64,000 nt of DNA, taken from Pseudomonadota bacterium (GTDB lineage Bacteria > Pseudomonadota > Alphaproteobacteria > Rickettsiales > SXRF01). The notes under the pieces were generated by a model, which ran no database searches, was not told where the DNA came from, and worked only from the letters and a program-made list of their open reading frames with translations. The stretch's first letter is position 1. Every line of letters starts with the position of its first letter. Below, one piece after another: positions 1 to 7,991 of the stretch. The position numbers and the translations under genes were made by a program. The stretch spans positions 1 to 64,000 of the forward strand of contig CAUJHR010000007.1 in the NCBI GenBank assembly GCA_963205195.1. Reading direction: 5' to 3'.

Positions 1-367
1 ATAATATAGGTAGTTCCTGCGTTACAAAATCGCTTCCGGGACGAACTACTCCTTGAACAAAGGCTATTACATTACCCCGTGCCTGTTCAGCGAACATTTT
101 AGATGCTTGTGACCATAGTAAATCATATTCTGTTTTGGTAAGCGAGCCATTATTAAAGGAAGACTTTACGAATGAATTATTTTTCAAATAGTCCCCAGCC
201 TCCGTTTGCTCTATAGTGTAGTGAGTATCTTTATGCTCATTCCAACATTCATCAGCACGTTGTTGGTTTTGATCATGATTCCCAGAATAAAAAATAGCGG
301 TTCCATTCCCGCCTGCAGATTTGGTTTTTAATATTTGTAGAATTTCATCAAATATAGCTTGTGTCAT
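1..367 (-). CDS. ADP-ribosyl cyclase / CD38-family NADase-like protein (3' end outside window)
   Basis: 122 residues are visible; the C-terminus lies beyond the left edge. Recalled CD38 and Aplysia cyclase sequences align through the visible part: FYSG at residues 26-29 (family FWSG/LWSR), TIEQT..GDYL at 51-61 (family TLEDT..GYML), LWSQAS..FAEQARGNV at 84-100 (family FW..AS..FA..A.G.V) and QELPIL at 117-122 (family YELPNL). Positions equivalent to the two active-site acids (Glu53, Glu118) and one active-site Trp (Trp85) are kept; the other Trp is Tyr27. Known members convert NAD to cyclic ADP-ribose or ADP-ribose plus nicotinamide. There is no signal peptide. The start lies one base after the stop of the 219-residue gene, so the two are probably co-translated. 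A toxin or signalling role is inference. Confidence 0.72.
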   Translation of the reverse strand, partial: MTQAIFDEILQILKTKSAGGNGTAIFYSGNHDQNQQRADECWNEHKDTHYTIEQTEAGDYLKNNSFVKSSFNNGSLTKTEYDLLWSQASKMFAEQARGNVIAFVQGVVRPGSDFVTQELPIL

Positions 368-368
368 G

Positions 369-1028
369 TCATAATCCGCTTTCAACCATATCTTTTGCGT
401 GTACATAGTGTGGTTTTGTTGCTGTTCCGATATCAAAAACTACATTATGCACAGGCATATTTTTATAAAATGGAATTTCAACAGGATAATGCAGTAAAGC
501 TGCCTCAATATCCTTACTATAGGTTAAACATAGTTCTTTGGCTTTTTTATCCATACCTGACCAATTAGTATAAATTATATAGGTATCTGTTATTACATAA
601 GGGTATCCCCCAGATTCCACATATACTTCAGAGCCTCTTGGCTCTCTCTGTTCTGTTCTCCACGCTCTAAATTTAAACTCCCCAAAATTGCCTTTTACAA
701 GAAATTCTTCTTGTAACTCTCTGCTTAATCCAATGGCTTGAAGATAAAAACCATCATTACGCCTAATATATGTAATCTCATACTTTTCAATATTGCCACT
801 ATGTAACTTCAACTCGTGAGCCTCTTTCACTACTTCCCACACAGAGTCAACTTTTACGTCATTTTCTGAATTCATCCTGTTATCCTCTTGTGGTATATTT
901 TCAACCTTATTCTTATGGTATTTGGCTTTGCAGTTATCATTTGCTTTTATGCTCCAAACAAAATATTGCGGCATAAAGGCAAATAAAGTTAAAAATAGCA
1001 AAAACTTAAACCAAGATTTTATCCTCAC
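369..1028 (-). CDS. Membrane-anchored or exported protein of unknown family, upstream of the CD38-like gene
   Basis: 219 residues. A hydrophobic segment at about 8-27 after MRIKSW suggests a signal peptide or N-terminal anchor; the rest (about 65-219) is a polar, probably globular domain rich in Tyr and Trp. I do not recognise the family. The next gene, CD38-like, begins one base after this stop codon. If that gene encodes a toxin, this protein is a natural candidate for its immunity partner or exported companion, but only the coupling supports this. The region is clearly AT-richer than the core genes to its right, consistent with acquisition. Confidence 0.6.
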   Translation of the reverse strand: MRIKSWFKFLLFLTLFAFMPQYFVWSIKANDNCKAKYHKNKVENIPQEDNRMNSENDVKVDSVWEVVKEAHELKLHSGNIEKYEITYIRRNDGFYLQAIGLSRELQEEFLVKGNFGEFKFRAWRTEQREPRGSEVYVESGGYPYVITDTYIIYTNWSGMDKKAKELCLTYSKDIEAALLHYPVEIPFYKNMPVHNVVFDIGTATKPHYVHAKDMVESGL

Positions 1029-1049
1029 ATTTTACCCATTATTTAATAT

Positions 1050-1397
1050 TTATGCAATCATACTAATATCAGCCATTTCGTCACAGTAATTATCATTGGC
1101 TGCTATGCTTGCTTCCCTAGGTCCCCGCATAAAGCGGGGAATAGTGGCAAACGAAAGTTCGTGGATATAGCGGGTGGCGCCGTTGATAGTGACAGTGGAG
1201 ATGGCGTTCTCCACATTACCCGCGATAAGGGTGTTGCGGTTGTATTTGTTGAGTGAGATTTCGGTGACGCCGTTGGCAGCGAGGGTGGTCATCTCGCCTG
1301 CATCAACAGTGCCGTTGGCGTTTTTATCGTTCCACAGGCGTAATAAACTGAACTGGCTATCGAGCGAGTTTATGAGGTTGTCTTTATTGGAGTATTC
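1050..1397 (-). pseudogene. 3' remnant of a giant RTX/calcium-binding repeat protein
   Basis: The frame is open from just after the TAG at 1400-1398 to 1050 and has no convincing start at its head; the first ATG is at 1292. It contains LWNDKNANGTVDAGEM, a DxNxNGxxD calcium-loop motif, followed by LAANGVTEISL and STVTINGATRYIHELSFA. This is the organisation seen near the C-termini of very large RTX-type adhesins and polymorphic toxins. After SFA the homology stops at a perfect hairpin (1122-1140), whose translation PRFMRGPRE leads into an unrelated tail. It is probably a decayed fragment. Confidence 0.55.
1122..1140. repeat. Perfect 7-bp-arm palindrome inside the RTX remnant
   Basis: TCCCCGC, five bases, GCGGGGA. 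It sits where resemblance to RTX proteins ends, so it looks like an inserted palindromic element that was read through in frame rather than a terminator (no T run follows). Confidence 0.5.
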
Positions 1398-1958
1398 CTA
1401 TAGTTGAAATTCATGGCGGTTTTTATAGGGGTTGATTCGCGGGGATGGTGGTGGCGGGATAATATAATCACGCGGAATTGATTTCTGATAGTCATTTTCT
1501 GACTTGTCGAAAGATTTACGCAAGGCTGCGGCGTGTTCTTTGTCGAGTCCCAGCAGCTCTGCAACCCTATTAAGATTTTTATCACCTTCTGCTGTATTGG
1601 AAAAATTACCCCTTTGTATCAAGTTGGTAAATTCTGACAATTGATCCTTATTTAACTCCCCAACCTGTGAGGCCTTTATGACGCCCTCATTTAGTGCATT
1701 CCTGGTTAATCCGTACGTTAAACTGGTGACAGCATCTTGCGATAATTTAGATAGTTCCATAACGCTGGACTTGCCATTTATTATCGAATCTTTAAGCCCG
1801 CCATTGAAAAACCTTTCTGCAAAAGCAGGATTAGTGAGCAGGCTGTTTTTTTCTTCATCGGTAAGTTTAACCCGGTTGTCTTTCTCCAGTGAGCCTATGA
1901 ACAATTTAACTATTTCAGGATTTTTGTAAGGGTCAATATCAGGCAGCTCTACCGGCAT
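1398..1958 (-). CDS. Hypothetical polar protein, 186 aa
   Basis: Not recognised. It is mostly helical-looking and charged, without signal peptide or membrane segment, and ends in a proline-rich tail (IIPPPPSPRINPYKN). Its start is preceded by GGGAGG at a suitable distance. Its TAG stop (1400-1398) is followed in the same frame by the open RTX remnant, so removal of one stop would give a protein of about 300 residues. Either the two were once one gene or a deletion joined them in frame by chance (1 in 3). The phrase RDYIIP also occurs in the unknown protein at 26368-27714. Confidence 0.5.
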   Translation of the reverse strand: MPVELPDIDPYKNPEIVKLFIGSLEKDNRVKLTDEEKNSLLTNPAFAERFFNGGLKDSIINGKSSVMELSKLSQDAVTSLTYGLTRNALNEGVIKASQVGELNKDQLSEFTNLIQRGNFSNTAEGDKNLNRVAELLGLDKEHAAALRKSFDKSENDYQKSIPRDYIIPPPPSPRINPYKNRHEFQL

Positions 1959-2091
1959 AAGTCCTCCCGCTGGTTAATATCCGTTTACATTAACATTTTA
2001 AGGGCATTATTTTAAATGGTTTATTGTTAAGCTTTTATGACGTTGCAAGAATCATATGGCGTTTTGGCTTGCGGCATTATAGATTGCCCGC

Positions 2092-2838
2092 ATGTTTGAC
2101 AGCTACAGCGAGATTTTTGCCAAGAGGGGGCACGCATACCATGAGGCGATGGTGCGTTTTCCGGCAGCGCGCACACAGGAATTTGATGAGATACTGAAAC
2201 TTGCTGATATACGCGGTGGGCAGGTGGTGTGCGACGTACCATCAGGCGGCGGCTATCTTGCCAATTATTTCAAAACCGAGCCGGAATTTTTTATCTCGAT
2301 AGACCCGGCTGACCAGTTCGTAGCGCATTATGCGGAAAATGACCATTTGAATGGGCTGTGCTCGAAGCTTGAAGCGCTGGCGCTGGGGGATGGCTCGGTG
2401 GATATGTTGATAAGCCTTGCCGGGATGCACCATCTGCCTGACCGGATGCTATTCTACCGTGAAGTTATGCGTGTGCTGAAAGTTGGCGGCACACTGTGCA
2501 TTGCTGATGTTGCAGCTGGGTCGCCGGTTGATGGCTTTTTGAATATTTTTGTGCATAGGCATAACTCTATGGGGCATGAAGGAGATTTTTTCATGACTAA
2601 AGCAGCTGATGAATTGAAGCAGTGCGGGTTTGGGATAACAAGCGTCTATCCGAAGCGATACCACTGGGTTTTTGAAAATATAAATGACATGGTGCTGTAT
2701 TGCCGCCTGATGTTTGGGCTTGACCGGGCAAGTGATGAGGAAACGCTGGAGGGGATAAGGAAATATCTCGGTTTTGAGGAAAGGGACGGGCAGGTGCTTA
2801 TGAACTGGGAGCTTATGTTCCTTAAGGCACGGAAATGA
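2092..2838 (+). CDS. Class I SAM-dependent methyltransferase
   Basis: 248 residues with a Rossmann-type methyltransferase core at about 30-165. Motif I is VVCDVPSGGGYL (residues 45-56), the acidic strand-2 end is SIDPAD, and MLISLAGMHHLPD followed by EVMRVLKVGGTLCIADV are typical motifs of the UbiE/Methyltransf_11 group. The substrate is unknown. No strong Shine-Dalgarno is visible before the ATG. It stands alone, convergent with the mlaC-like gene. Confidence 0.8.
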   Translation: MFDSYSEIFAKRGHAYHEAMVRFPAARTQEFDEILKLADIRGGQVVCDVPSGGGYLANYFKTEPEFFISIDPADQFVAHYAENDHLNGLCSKLEALALGDGSVDMLISLAGMHHLPDRMLFYREVMRVLKVGGTLCIADVAAGSPVDGFLNIFVHRHNSMGHEGDFFMTKAADELKQCGFGITSVYPKRYHWVFENINDMVLYCRLMFGLDRASDEETLEGIRKYLGFEERDGQVLMNWELMFLKARK

Positions 2839-2902
2839 TGTATTTAAAAAAGATGCAAGTTCTGGGCCGCTGAGTAAATGATTTCAGCTTCAACTAATAT
2901 GC

Positions 2903-3550
2903 TTATTTCATCGAGATTGCTACTTCCGGTGTGCTGCTTACCAGTTCAGTAAGTTTTTTAATTACGCCATCTAACCCCTGAGAAGCAGCAAGGGTTGTGA
3001 ATTCACTGCGGTGGGTATTTATCAGGCTTACATTCTCTATGGCTATGTCATGCACCTTGTAATGCCCATCCTTTTCGTAAACAAGGTAGCTTACGTTCAA
3101 TATATCCTGATTGGTGAGTTTCATTTCGGTTGCGACTGAGAAATTTTCATCAGACTTATCATTCACGTTCAAAATTTTTATGCCGCTGATGCTTTTGTCT
3201 GGGTTCTGGGCAAAATTCTCTACATAAGTTTTGGTGAGGAACTGACGGTAAAGGGAAAGGTATTTCTCACGCTGTTCGTCGGTTGCGTTGTTCCAGTTGC
3301 GGCCAATAACAAACCTTGCTATCCAGTCAATATCTACTGATTTGCTGAATGCCTGCTCAAGCACTTCCTTGCGTTTATCATAAGATTTTTTGTTATCGCT
3401 TATGATTGAAAGAACAATATTTGCAAAATTATTGGCGAAATCGACCCTTTGGCTGTGAATATCGGCAGCTTGCGCGCTATGGGCTATTATGCTTAAATTA
3501 CAGAAAGATAATAATAAAAATAAATAAAATCCGTGCCTTATCTGCTTCAT
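2903..3550 (-). CDS. mlaC: MlaC/Ttg2D-family periplasmic phospholipid-binding protein
   Basis: 215 residues with a signal peptide ending near AHSAQA (about residue 28). The family fold is indicated by FIGRNWNNAT-like spacing in FVIGRNW, then YLSLYRQFLTKTYVENF, and by the C-terminal YKVHDIAIENVSLINTHRSEF, a hallmark of MlaC. MlaC carries phospholipids between the outer-membrane MlaA complex and the inner-membrane MlaFEDB transporter. The transporter genes are not adjacent, so this is an orphan copy, or the system is split. Confidence 0.85.
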   Translation of the reverse strand: MKQIRHGFYLFLLLSFCNLSIIAHSAQAADIHSQRVDFANNFANIVLSIISDNKKSYDKRKEVLEQAFSKSVDIDWIARFVIGRNWNNATDEQREKYLSLYRQFLTKTYVENFAQNPDKSISGIKILNVNDKSDENFSVATEMKLTNQDILNVSYLVYEKDGHYKVHDIAIENVSLINTHRSEFTTLAASQGLDGVIKKLTELVSSTPEVAISMK

Positions 3551-3662
3551 AACAATCCTAATATATTTTAATTATATAGCTAAAATATACCTAATTATAA
3601 TTAACTTCTAGTGAATTATATATAAAATTATTCGTAATTCGTAAATGCGTACCTCGTAGTTC

Positions 3663-3725
3663 GTCATCCCGGCGAAGGCCGGGATCCATATGTTTGGCAT
3701 GGATACCGCCCTGCGGCGGTATGAC
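3663..3725. repeat. REP-like palindromic element (GTCATCCCGG family)
   Basis: Begins GTCATCCCGGCGAAGGCCGG and ends with CCGCCCTGCGGCGGTATGAC, so it holds two short hairpins in an overall inverted arrangement. Related copies lie at 12583-12657, 18513-18542, 31002-31083, 51880-51977 and 59023-59046. It occupies most of the gap upstream of the mlaC start and beyond the degP stop. A GTAGTTCGT motif precedes it, as it does the copy at 31002. Confidence 0.8.
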
Positions 3726-3745
3726 AGAGATGGCGGGGATGACAG

Positions 3746-5227
3746 CTACTTCTTCGCATCTTCTACTGGCATGGTAATAAACGCCTCATCGTCTTTGCGG
3801 GAAATCTTCACCAGAACATATTTGCGGCCTGATTTGCGTGCATTTTCAATGATTTTCTTTAAATCAGCTACGGTTTTTACCGCTTCATTATTAACATCTA
3901 CGATAATATCGCCGACCTGAAGCCCGTGCTTAGCCGCTTCGCCGCGTTTGACATCCAGTATAACCAGCCCGGTTTTTTTGTTATTAAGCCTGAGCTGGGC
4001 GCGAATCTGCGGGGTGAGGGGTGCAACATCCATGCCCAGCAGGGATTCGCTGTCATTATCCTTAGAGGCCTTGGATTGTTTTTCCGGCTTGGCATCATCG
4101 GCCATATCGCTTTTCTCATCCAACTCCTTAGTTGTTATGGAGCTGGTTTTGGAAGCGCCCTTGTGCCAGAAGGTTATTGGAACTGTAGCGCCAATTTTTG
4201 ACTCGGCTACTATGCGCGGAAGGAAGCGCATCTCGCTTATCTCCTTGCCGTCAAAACTTGTTATAACGTCACCGGCGACGATGCCAGCTTTATCAGCCGG
4301 GCTGTCTTTGGCAACATCAAGCACTAAAGCGCCAATAGCTTTTTCCATGCCCAAACTGTCGGCTACTTCATCGGAAACTTCCTGTATCTTTACGCCGAGC
4401 CAGCCGCGATGGGTACGTCCAAATTCCTTAAGCTGCGCGACAACAGGCTTGGCAAGCGAAGTTGGTATTGCAAAGCCAATCCCAACTGAGCCGCCGCCCA
4501 TGCTGGGCGAAAAAATCGCGGTGTTGATGCCTATCACTTCGCCTTTTGTATTAAATAACGGCCCGCCGGAATTGCCACGGTTTATAGAGGCATCCGTTTG
4601 CAGGAAATCGTCAAATGGCCCGGAATTTATGCTGCGCTGGCGGGCAGAAATAATACCCTGCGTTACCGAACCGCCAAGGCCAAACGGATTGCCGATTGCT
4701 ATAACCCAATCACCTACACGCATTGCATCAGAATCACCAAGGGTTACGAAGGGAAGGTCTTTTTTTGCATCAACTTTAAGTAAAGCCAGGTCGGTTTTTT
4801 TGTCGCGGCCTATTATCTTTGCCTTGTATTTACTATGGTCGGGCAGGGTAACGCTTATTTCTTCGGCATCATCTACTACATGGTTGTTGGTTATTATATA
4901 GCCGTCAGCTCCGATTATAAATCCTGAGCCGAGGGAAACCACATCCTGTTCCTGAGGCTGTATTTCTTGCGGTATGCCAAAATGCTGAAACAGATCACGG
5001 AATGGATCCATATCTGGTGTGTTTGGGAAATTAAACTGCATACCCCTGAATTTTCCAGGAGCTTTAACTTTCTGTGTGGTAGAAACGTTAACCACCGCCG
5101 GGGAAAGTTTTTCTACAAGGTTTGCAAAGCTTTGCGGGTGCTCCTGTGCATATGCGGGGGCGGCAGCGATAGGAACCCCGGTAAATGCAAGTATTAAAGC
5201 TGCGGTTAAAAAGTAGAATTTCAACAT
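3746..5227 (-). CDS. degP: DegP/DegQ/MucD-type periplasmic serine endoprotease
   Basis: 493 residues from the chosen ATG at 5227, which has a GGGGG Shine-Dalgarno 7-8 bases upstream and gives a proper signal peptide (MLKFYFL...AYA). The upstream in-frame ATG at 5308 would add 27 residues with a second hydrophobic stretch. The trypsin-like triad is visible: His116 in TNNHVVDD, Asp146 in KTDLALLKV, Ser230 in RGNSGGPLF. Two PDZ domains follow (about 275-365 and 400-485). The enzyme degrades or refolds misfolded envelope proteins. A Lys/Asp-rich linker separates the PDZ domains. Confidence 0.92.
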   Translation of the reverse strand: MLKFYFLTAALILAFTGVPIAAAPAYAQEHPQSFANLVEKLSPAVVNVSTTQKVKAPGKFRGMQFNFPNTPDMDPFRDLFQHFGIPQEIQPQEQDVVSLGSGFIIGADGYIITNNHVVDDAEEISVTLPDHSKYKAKIIGRDKKTDLALLKVDAKKDLPFVTLGDSDAMRVGDWVIAIGNPFGLGGSVTQGIISARQRSINSGPFDDFLQTDASINRGNSGGPLFNTKGEVIGINTAIFSPSMGGGSVGIGFAIPTSLAKPVVAQLKEFGRTHRGWLGVKIQEVSDEVADSLGMEKAIGALVLDVAKDSPADKAGIVAGDVITSFDGKEISEMRFLPRIVAESKIGATVPITFWHKGASKTSSITTKELDEKSDMADDAKPEKQSKASKDNDSESLLGMDVAPLTPQIRAQLRLNNKKTGLVILDVKRGEAAKHGLQVGDIIVDVNNEAVKTVADLKKIIENARKSGRKYVLVKISRKDDEAFITMPVEDAKK

Positions 5228-5349
5228 ATTAGCCCCCGTAATTAATTTTACCAAAGCAATTGCACATGCTTGTATGACAAGTGCCCCAATAATTGCCATA
5301 TAATACAATTTTTTTTAAGCGCAAGGGGTGGAGTAAAAATTGGGCGGTG

Positions 5350-5799
5350 TTATTCCAGTGTTGATTTGCTGGCGATGGCCATTTCCAGCTTTGCAAGTTC
5401 CACGGCGGTGCGAAGTTCTATTTCGTCCATTATTGCCAGTAAATGTGGATCGGCAACGCTTTGGCGCTGTATCGAAAGATTGCTGCGGATATTATTCAGG
5501 ACATCCATAGGCAGTGACCCAAGGAGTAGTTTGCGGCGCAGATGCTCCAGCGAATCCAGCATGGATTCACCTTGTTTTATAAGTTTTTTGCGGCGTATCT
5601 CTTCCTCGGAAACTTCCTGCAAAACCAACATTCCTGAAAGGGGGGAAGCGGCGGCTATGTCGCTAAGCTTGGCGGCCTGTGAAGCTTCTTCGCCCTCCGC
5701 AAGGGAAAGCAGGCTGGAAAAATCACTTGCAGAGCTTACGCCTACGCGTTTCTTCGCGGAGGATGTGTTTTTGATATTTCCGTAAGCGTCGATTTTCAT
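5350..5799 (-). CDS. fliX: FliX, class II flagellar assembly regulator
   Basis: 149 residues, the usual length. The N-terminus MKIDAYGN and the C-terminal helical part with LEHLRRKLLLGSLP...DEIELRTAVELAKLEMA match the alphaproteobacterial FliX family. In Caulobacter, FliX couples flagellar assembly state to the sigma-54 activator FlbD. It is divergent from flgI, as in other alphaproteobacteria, and the sigma-54 promoter in the shared intergenic space fits its regulatory role. No flbD homologue is in the window. Confidence 0.88.
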   Translation of the reverse strand: MKIDAYGNIKNTSSAKKRVGVSSASDFSSLLSLAEGEEASQAAKLSDIAAASPLSGMLVLQEVSEEEIRRKKLIKQGESMLDSLEHLRRKLLLGSLPMDVLNNIRSNLSIQRQSVADPHLLAIMDEIELRTAVELAKLEMAIASKSTLE

Positions 5800-5840
5800 A
5801 ATATAATTATATATAGCAAAGATTATAGATTCGTAAAGGG

Positions 5841-5871
5841 ATGGATGACAGATGACGGATAACGGATGACA
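5841..5871. repeat. GATGAC-type short tandem/palindromic repeat
   Basis: A run of GGATGACAGATGACGGATAACGGATGAC units. Related runs occur at 28891-28922, 38171-38226 and 58960-58990, all in or at the edges of genes. Confidence 0.6.
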
Positions 5872-5905
5872 GTGTAATACATACTAGTTACTGGCAGCTG
5901 ATGTT

Positions 5906-5921
5906 TGGCACGGTAATTGCT
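5906..5921 (+). promoter_or_regulatory. Sigma-54 (RpoN) promoter of the flgI operon
   Basis: TGGCAC (5906-5911), five bases, TTGC (5917-5920), T: an exact match to the -24/-12 consensus with GG and GC ten bases apart. The predicted start point is near 5932, 26 bases upstream of the flgI ATG at 5958. Sigma-54 control of middle or late flagellar genes through FlbD/FliX is established in Caulobacter. The longer flgI reading frame (ATG 5901) would begin inside this promoter. Confidence 0.85.
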
Positions 5922-5957
5922 TTATTTTTCCTATTATTTTTAATGGGGAATTTTAAT

Positions 5958-7154
5958 ATGGCTCAGAAATATAACCAGAAACATAATAATTCAATGCGGA
6001 TACGCGTTGATGCAGAGGTTGTGTTTTACCGTTTTGTATTCCTGCCGCTCATGTTTTTGATCATTTTATGGGGATATTTGATCGCCATGTCTTCAATGGC
6101 GCATGCGGAATCACGTATAAAGGATATAGTTGCTTTTGAGGGTATCCGCGAAAATATGCTGATGGGTTACGGGCTGGTGGTTGGTCTGAACGGAACTGGC
6201 GACAAGCTCAAAAACAGCGCCTTTACTGAGCAGAGCTTGATAGCATTTTTAGAGCGCCAGGGCGTTAATACCCGTGGAACCGAGCTTAAAACCCAGAACG
6301 TGGCGGCGGTTACAATTACTGCAACACTTCCGCCATTTGCGCGCACCGGAAGCAAGGTTGATGTTTCGGTAAGCGCGATGGGTGATGCGAAAAACCTTGC
6401 AGGAGGCACATTGCTTGCCACACCGCTTTATGGCGCTGACGGAGAAGTTTACGCTGTGGCACAAGGTTCTATTTCGATAGGCGGATTCAAGGCGCAGGGT
6501 GAATCAACAACCATTACCAAGGGCGTGCCAACATCGGGATTCATTGCTAATGGCGGGATGGTAGAACGTGAAACAGATTTTGTTTTAAATAAACTCCAGA
6601 AGATGAAGCTTTCATTGCGTAACCCGGATATTTCAACGGCGCAGCGTATATCAGACGTTATAAATGAACATATCGGGCCGAGCCTTGCCAATGTTTCCGA
6701 CCCTGGAACTGTTGAGCTTACTGTGCCTGATGTTTACAAAAATAATGTTACTCAACTGCTTGCGGATATTGAAACTTTGCCGGTTGAAACCGACCAGGTG
6801 GCAAAGATCGTTATTGATGAAGCGTCGGGCACTATCGTGATGGGAGAGAATGTGAATATAGACACAGTAGCGGTGGCGCAGGGGAACCTGGTGGTAAAGG
6901 TTGAAGAACGCCCTGTTGTTTCACAGCCAAACCCGTTTGCGCCGGAGTCATCACAGACAGTAGTGACAGCCCAGACCGAAGTTTCGGTTAATGACAAACC
7001 GGGTAACCGTATGGCGATATTAAAAAAGGGCGCGAGCTTGAAAGACCTTGTTGCCGGGCTTAATGCGCTTGGTGTCAGCCCGCGTGATTTAATAACTATT
7101 TTGCAAACTATTAAATCTGCAGGGGCATTGCAGGCTGAGATTAAGACTAGATAG
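5958..7154 (+). CDS. flgI: Flagellar P-ring protein FlgI
   Basis: 398 residues from the ATG at 5958, which has GGGGAA eight bases upstream and lies after the sigma-54 promoter; the in-frame ATG at 5901 is inside the promoter. A long, basic n-region precedes a hydrophobic segment and signal cleavage site (SSMAHA|ES). The mature protein starts with the FlgI signature RIKDIVAFEGIRENMLMGYGLV and continues with VVGLNGTGDK and the conserved C-terminal region. FlgI polymerises around the rod in the periplasm. flgA and flgH are not in this window. Confidence 0.93.
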   Translation: MAQKYNQKHNNSMRIRVDAEVVFYRFVFLPLMFLIILWGYLIAMSSMAHAESRIKDIVAFEGIRENMLMGYGLVVGLNGTGDKLKNSAFTEQSLIAFLERQGVNTRGTELKTQNVAAVTITATLPPFARTGSKVDVSVSAMGDAKNLAGGTLLATPLYGADGEVYAVAQGSISIGGFKAQGESTTITKGVPTSGFIANGGMVERETDFVLNKLQKMKLSLRNPDISTAQRISDVINEHIGPSLANVSDPGTVELTVPDVYKNNVTQLLADIETLPVETDQVAKIVIDEASGTIVMGENVNIDTVAVAQGNLVVKVEERPVVSQPNPFAPESSQTVVTAQTEVSVNDKPGNRMAILKKGASLKDLVAGLNALGVSPRDLITILQTIKSAGALQAEIKTR

Positions 7155-7195
7155 ATTAAGGCTTTAGGCAATAGAGAAGGATAAAGGGATAATAA

Positions 7196-7501
7196 ATGTT
7201 AATGGATAATGCAATTTCTGCAGCATCGCAGTCGCTTACGGCAAAAATGGCAGGTGCCAAAGGCATGGATACGCAAAGGGCGGATGCAACCGCGCATGAC
7301 TTTGAATCATTGTTCATAAGCCAGATGGTGGAGCAAATGTTTGGAGAATCAATAGGTTCTGACGCTTTTGGTACGGAAGATACTGATGAGGTTTATAAAG
7401 GGTTAATGGTTCAGGAATATGGGAAAATGATAACCCAGTCCGGTGGCATAGGAATTGCTGATTACGTTAAGAGAGAGCTGCTGAAGCAGCAGGAAATGTA
7501 A
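7196..7501 (+). CDS. flgJ: Rod-binding protein, FlgJ N-terminal domain only
   Basis: 101 residues. The rod-binding motif DFESLFISQMVEQMFG (about 37-52) and VYKGLMVQEYGKMITQSGGIGIADYVKREL match the FlgJ N-terminal domain. There is no muramidase domain, which is usual in alphaproteobacteria, where a separate lysozyme (SltF-like) is recruited. It follows flgI by 41 bases and precedes the FlgN-like gene by 19 bases, in the same operon. Confidence 0.85.
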   Translation: MLMDNAISAASQSLTAKMAGAKGMDTQRADATAHDFESLFISQMVEQMFGESIGSDAFGTEDTDEVYKGLMVQEYGKMITQSGGIGIADYVKRELLKQQEM

Positions 7502-7520
7502 CAAGTAATGGAGAAGTAGT

Positions 7521-7991
7521 ATGAGTGGTGAAGTGCTAACAGGCAATTATCCAAGCGGTACTGAAGTGCATAATTTTAAAATGCAGGATGTGATAACCCT
7601 GACTGCCCGCCTTGCACAATTGCTTGCTGAAGAAGTAGATATGCTTGGCGATATGAAGATAAAAAAGATAGAAGCGCTCCAGCAGGAAAAAATATTCCTT
7701 ACAAATGCGCTGGAGGCGCAACGCAAGCTTATCGAGCGCCATCCTTACATGCTTGGAAGCATCCCATCGCGTGATAAGGCCGACTTAGAATCAGTTGCGG
7801 CAGTATTCCAGGATATTCTTGAAGAGAACCACCGCAAACTGCTTATGGCAAAAGAGATCAACCATAAGGTTGTGCAGGCGATAACCGATGTGGTGAAAGA
7901 AAACACCCAGAGCCGTACCTATAATGGAAGCGGTTACGCGGGGGCAGCGGCATTTAATACGTTATCAGTAACACTTAACAAAACTATTTAG
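7521..7991 (+). CDS. FlgN-like export chaperone
   Basis: 156 residues, predominantly helical, with the heptad-rich pattern of FlgN (LTARLAQLLAEEVDML..., KIKKIEALQQEK...) and a less conserved Gly/Ala/Asn tail. FlgN binds FlgK and FlgL before export, and both lie just downstream. The family assignment rests on size, helix pattern and position, since FlgN sequences diverge strongly. A GGAG Shine-Dalgarno precedes the start. Confidence 0.65.
   Translation: MSGEVLTGNYPSGTEVHNFKMQDVITLTARLAQLLAEEVDMLGDMKIKKIEALQQEKIFLTNALEAQRKLIERHPYMLGSIPSRDKADLESVAAVFQDILEENHRKLLMAKEINHKVVQAITDVVKENTQSRTYNGSGYAGAAAFNTLSVTLNKTI

Noticed and set aside
3948-4901. Long open frame on the plus strand over degP (317 codons)
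   Set aside because: It is antisense to a clear serine protease and has no recognisable domain or ribosome site.
5901-5957. Extended N-terminus of FlgI from ATG 5901
   Set aside because: The frame starts inside an exact sigma-54 promoter and has no ribosome site; ATG 5958 is better.
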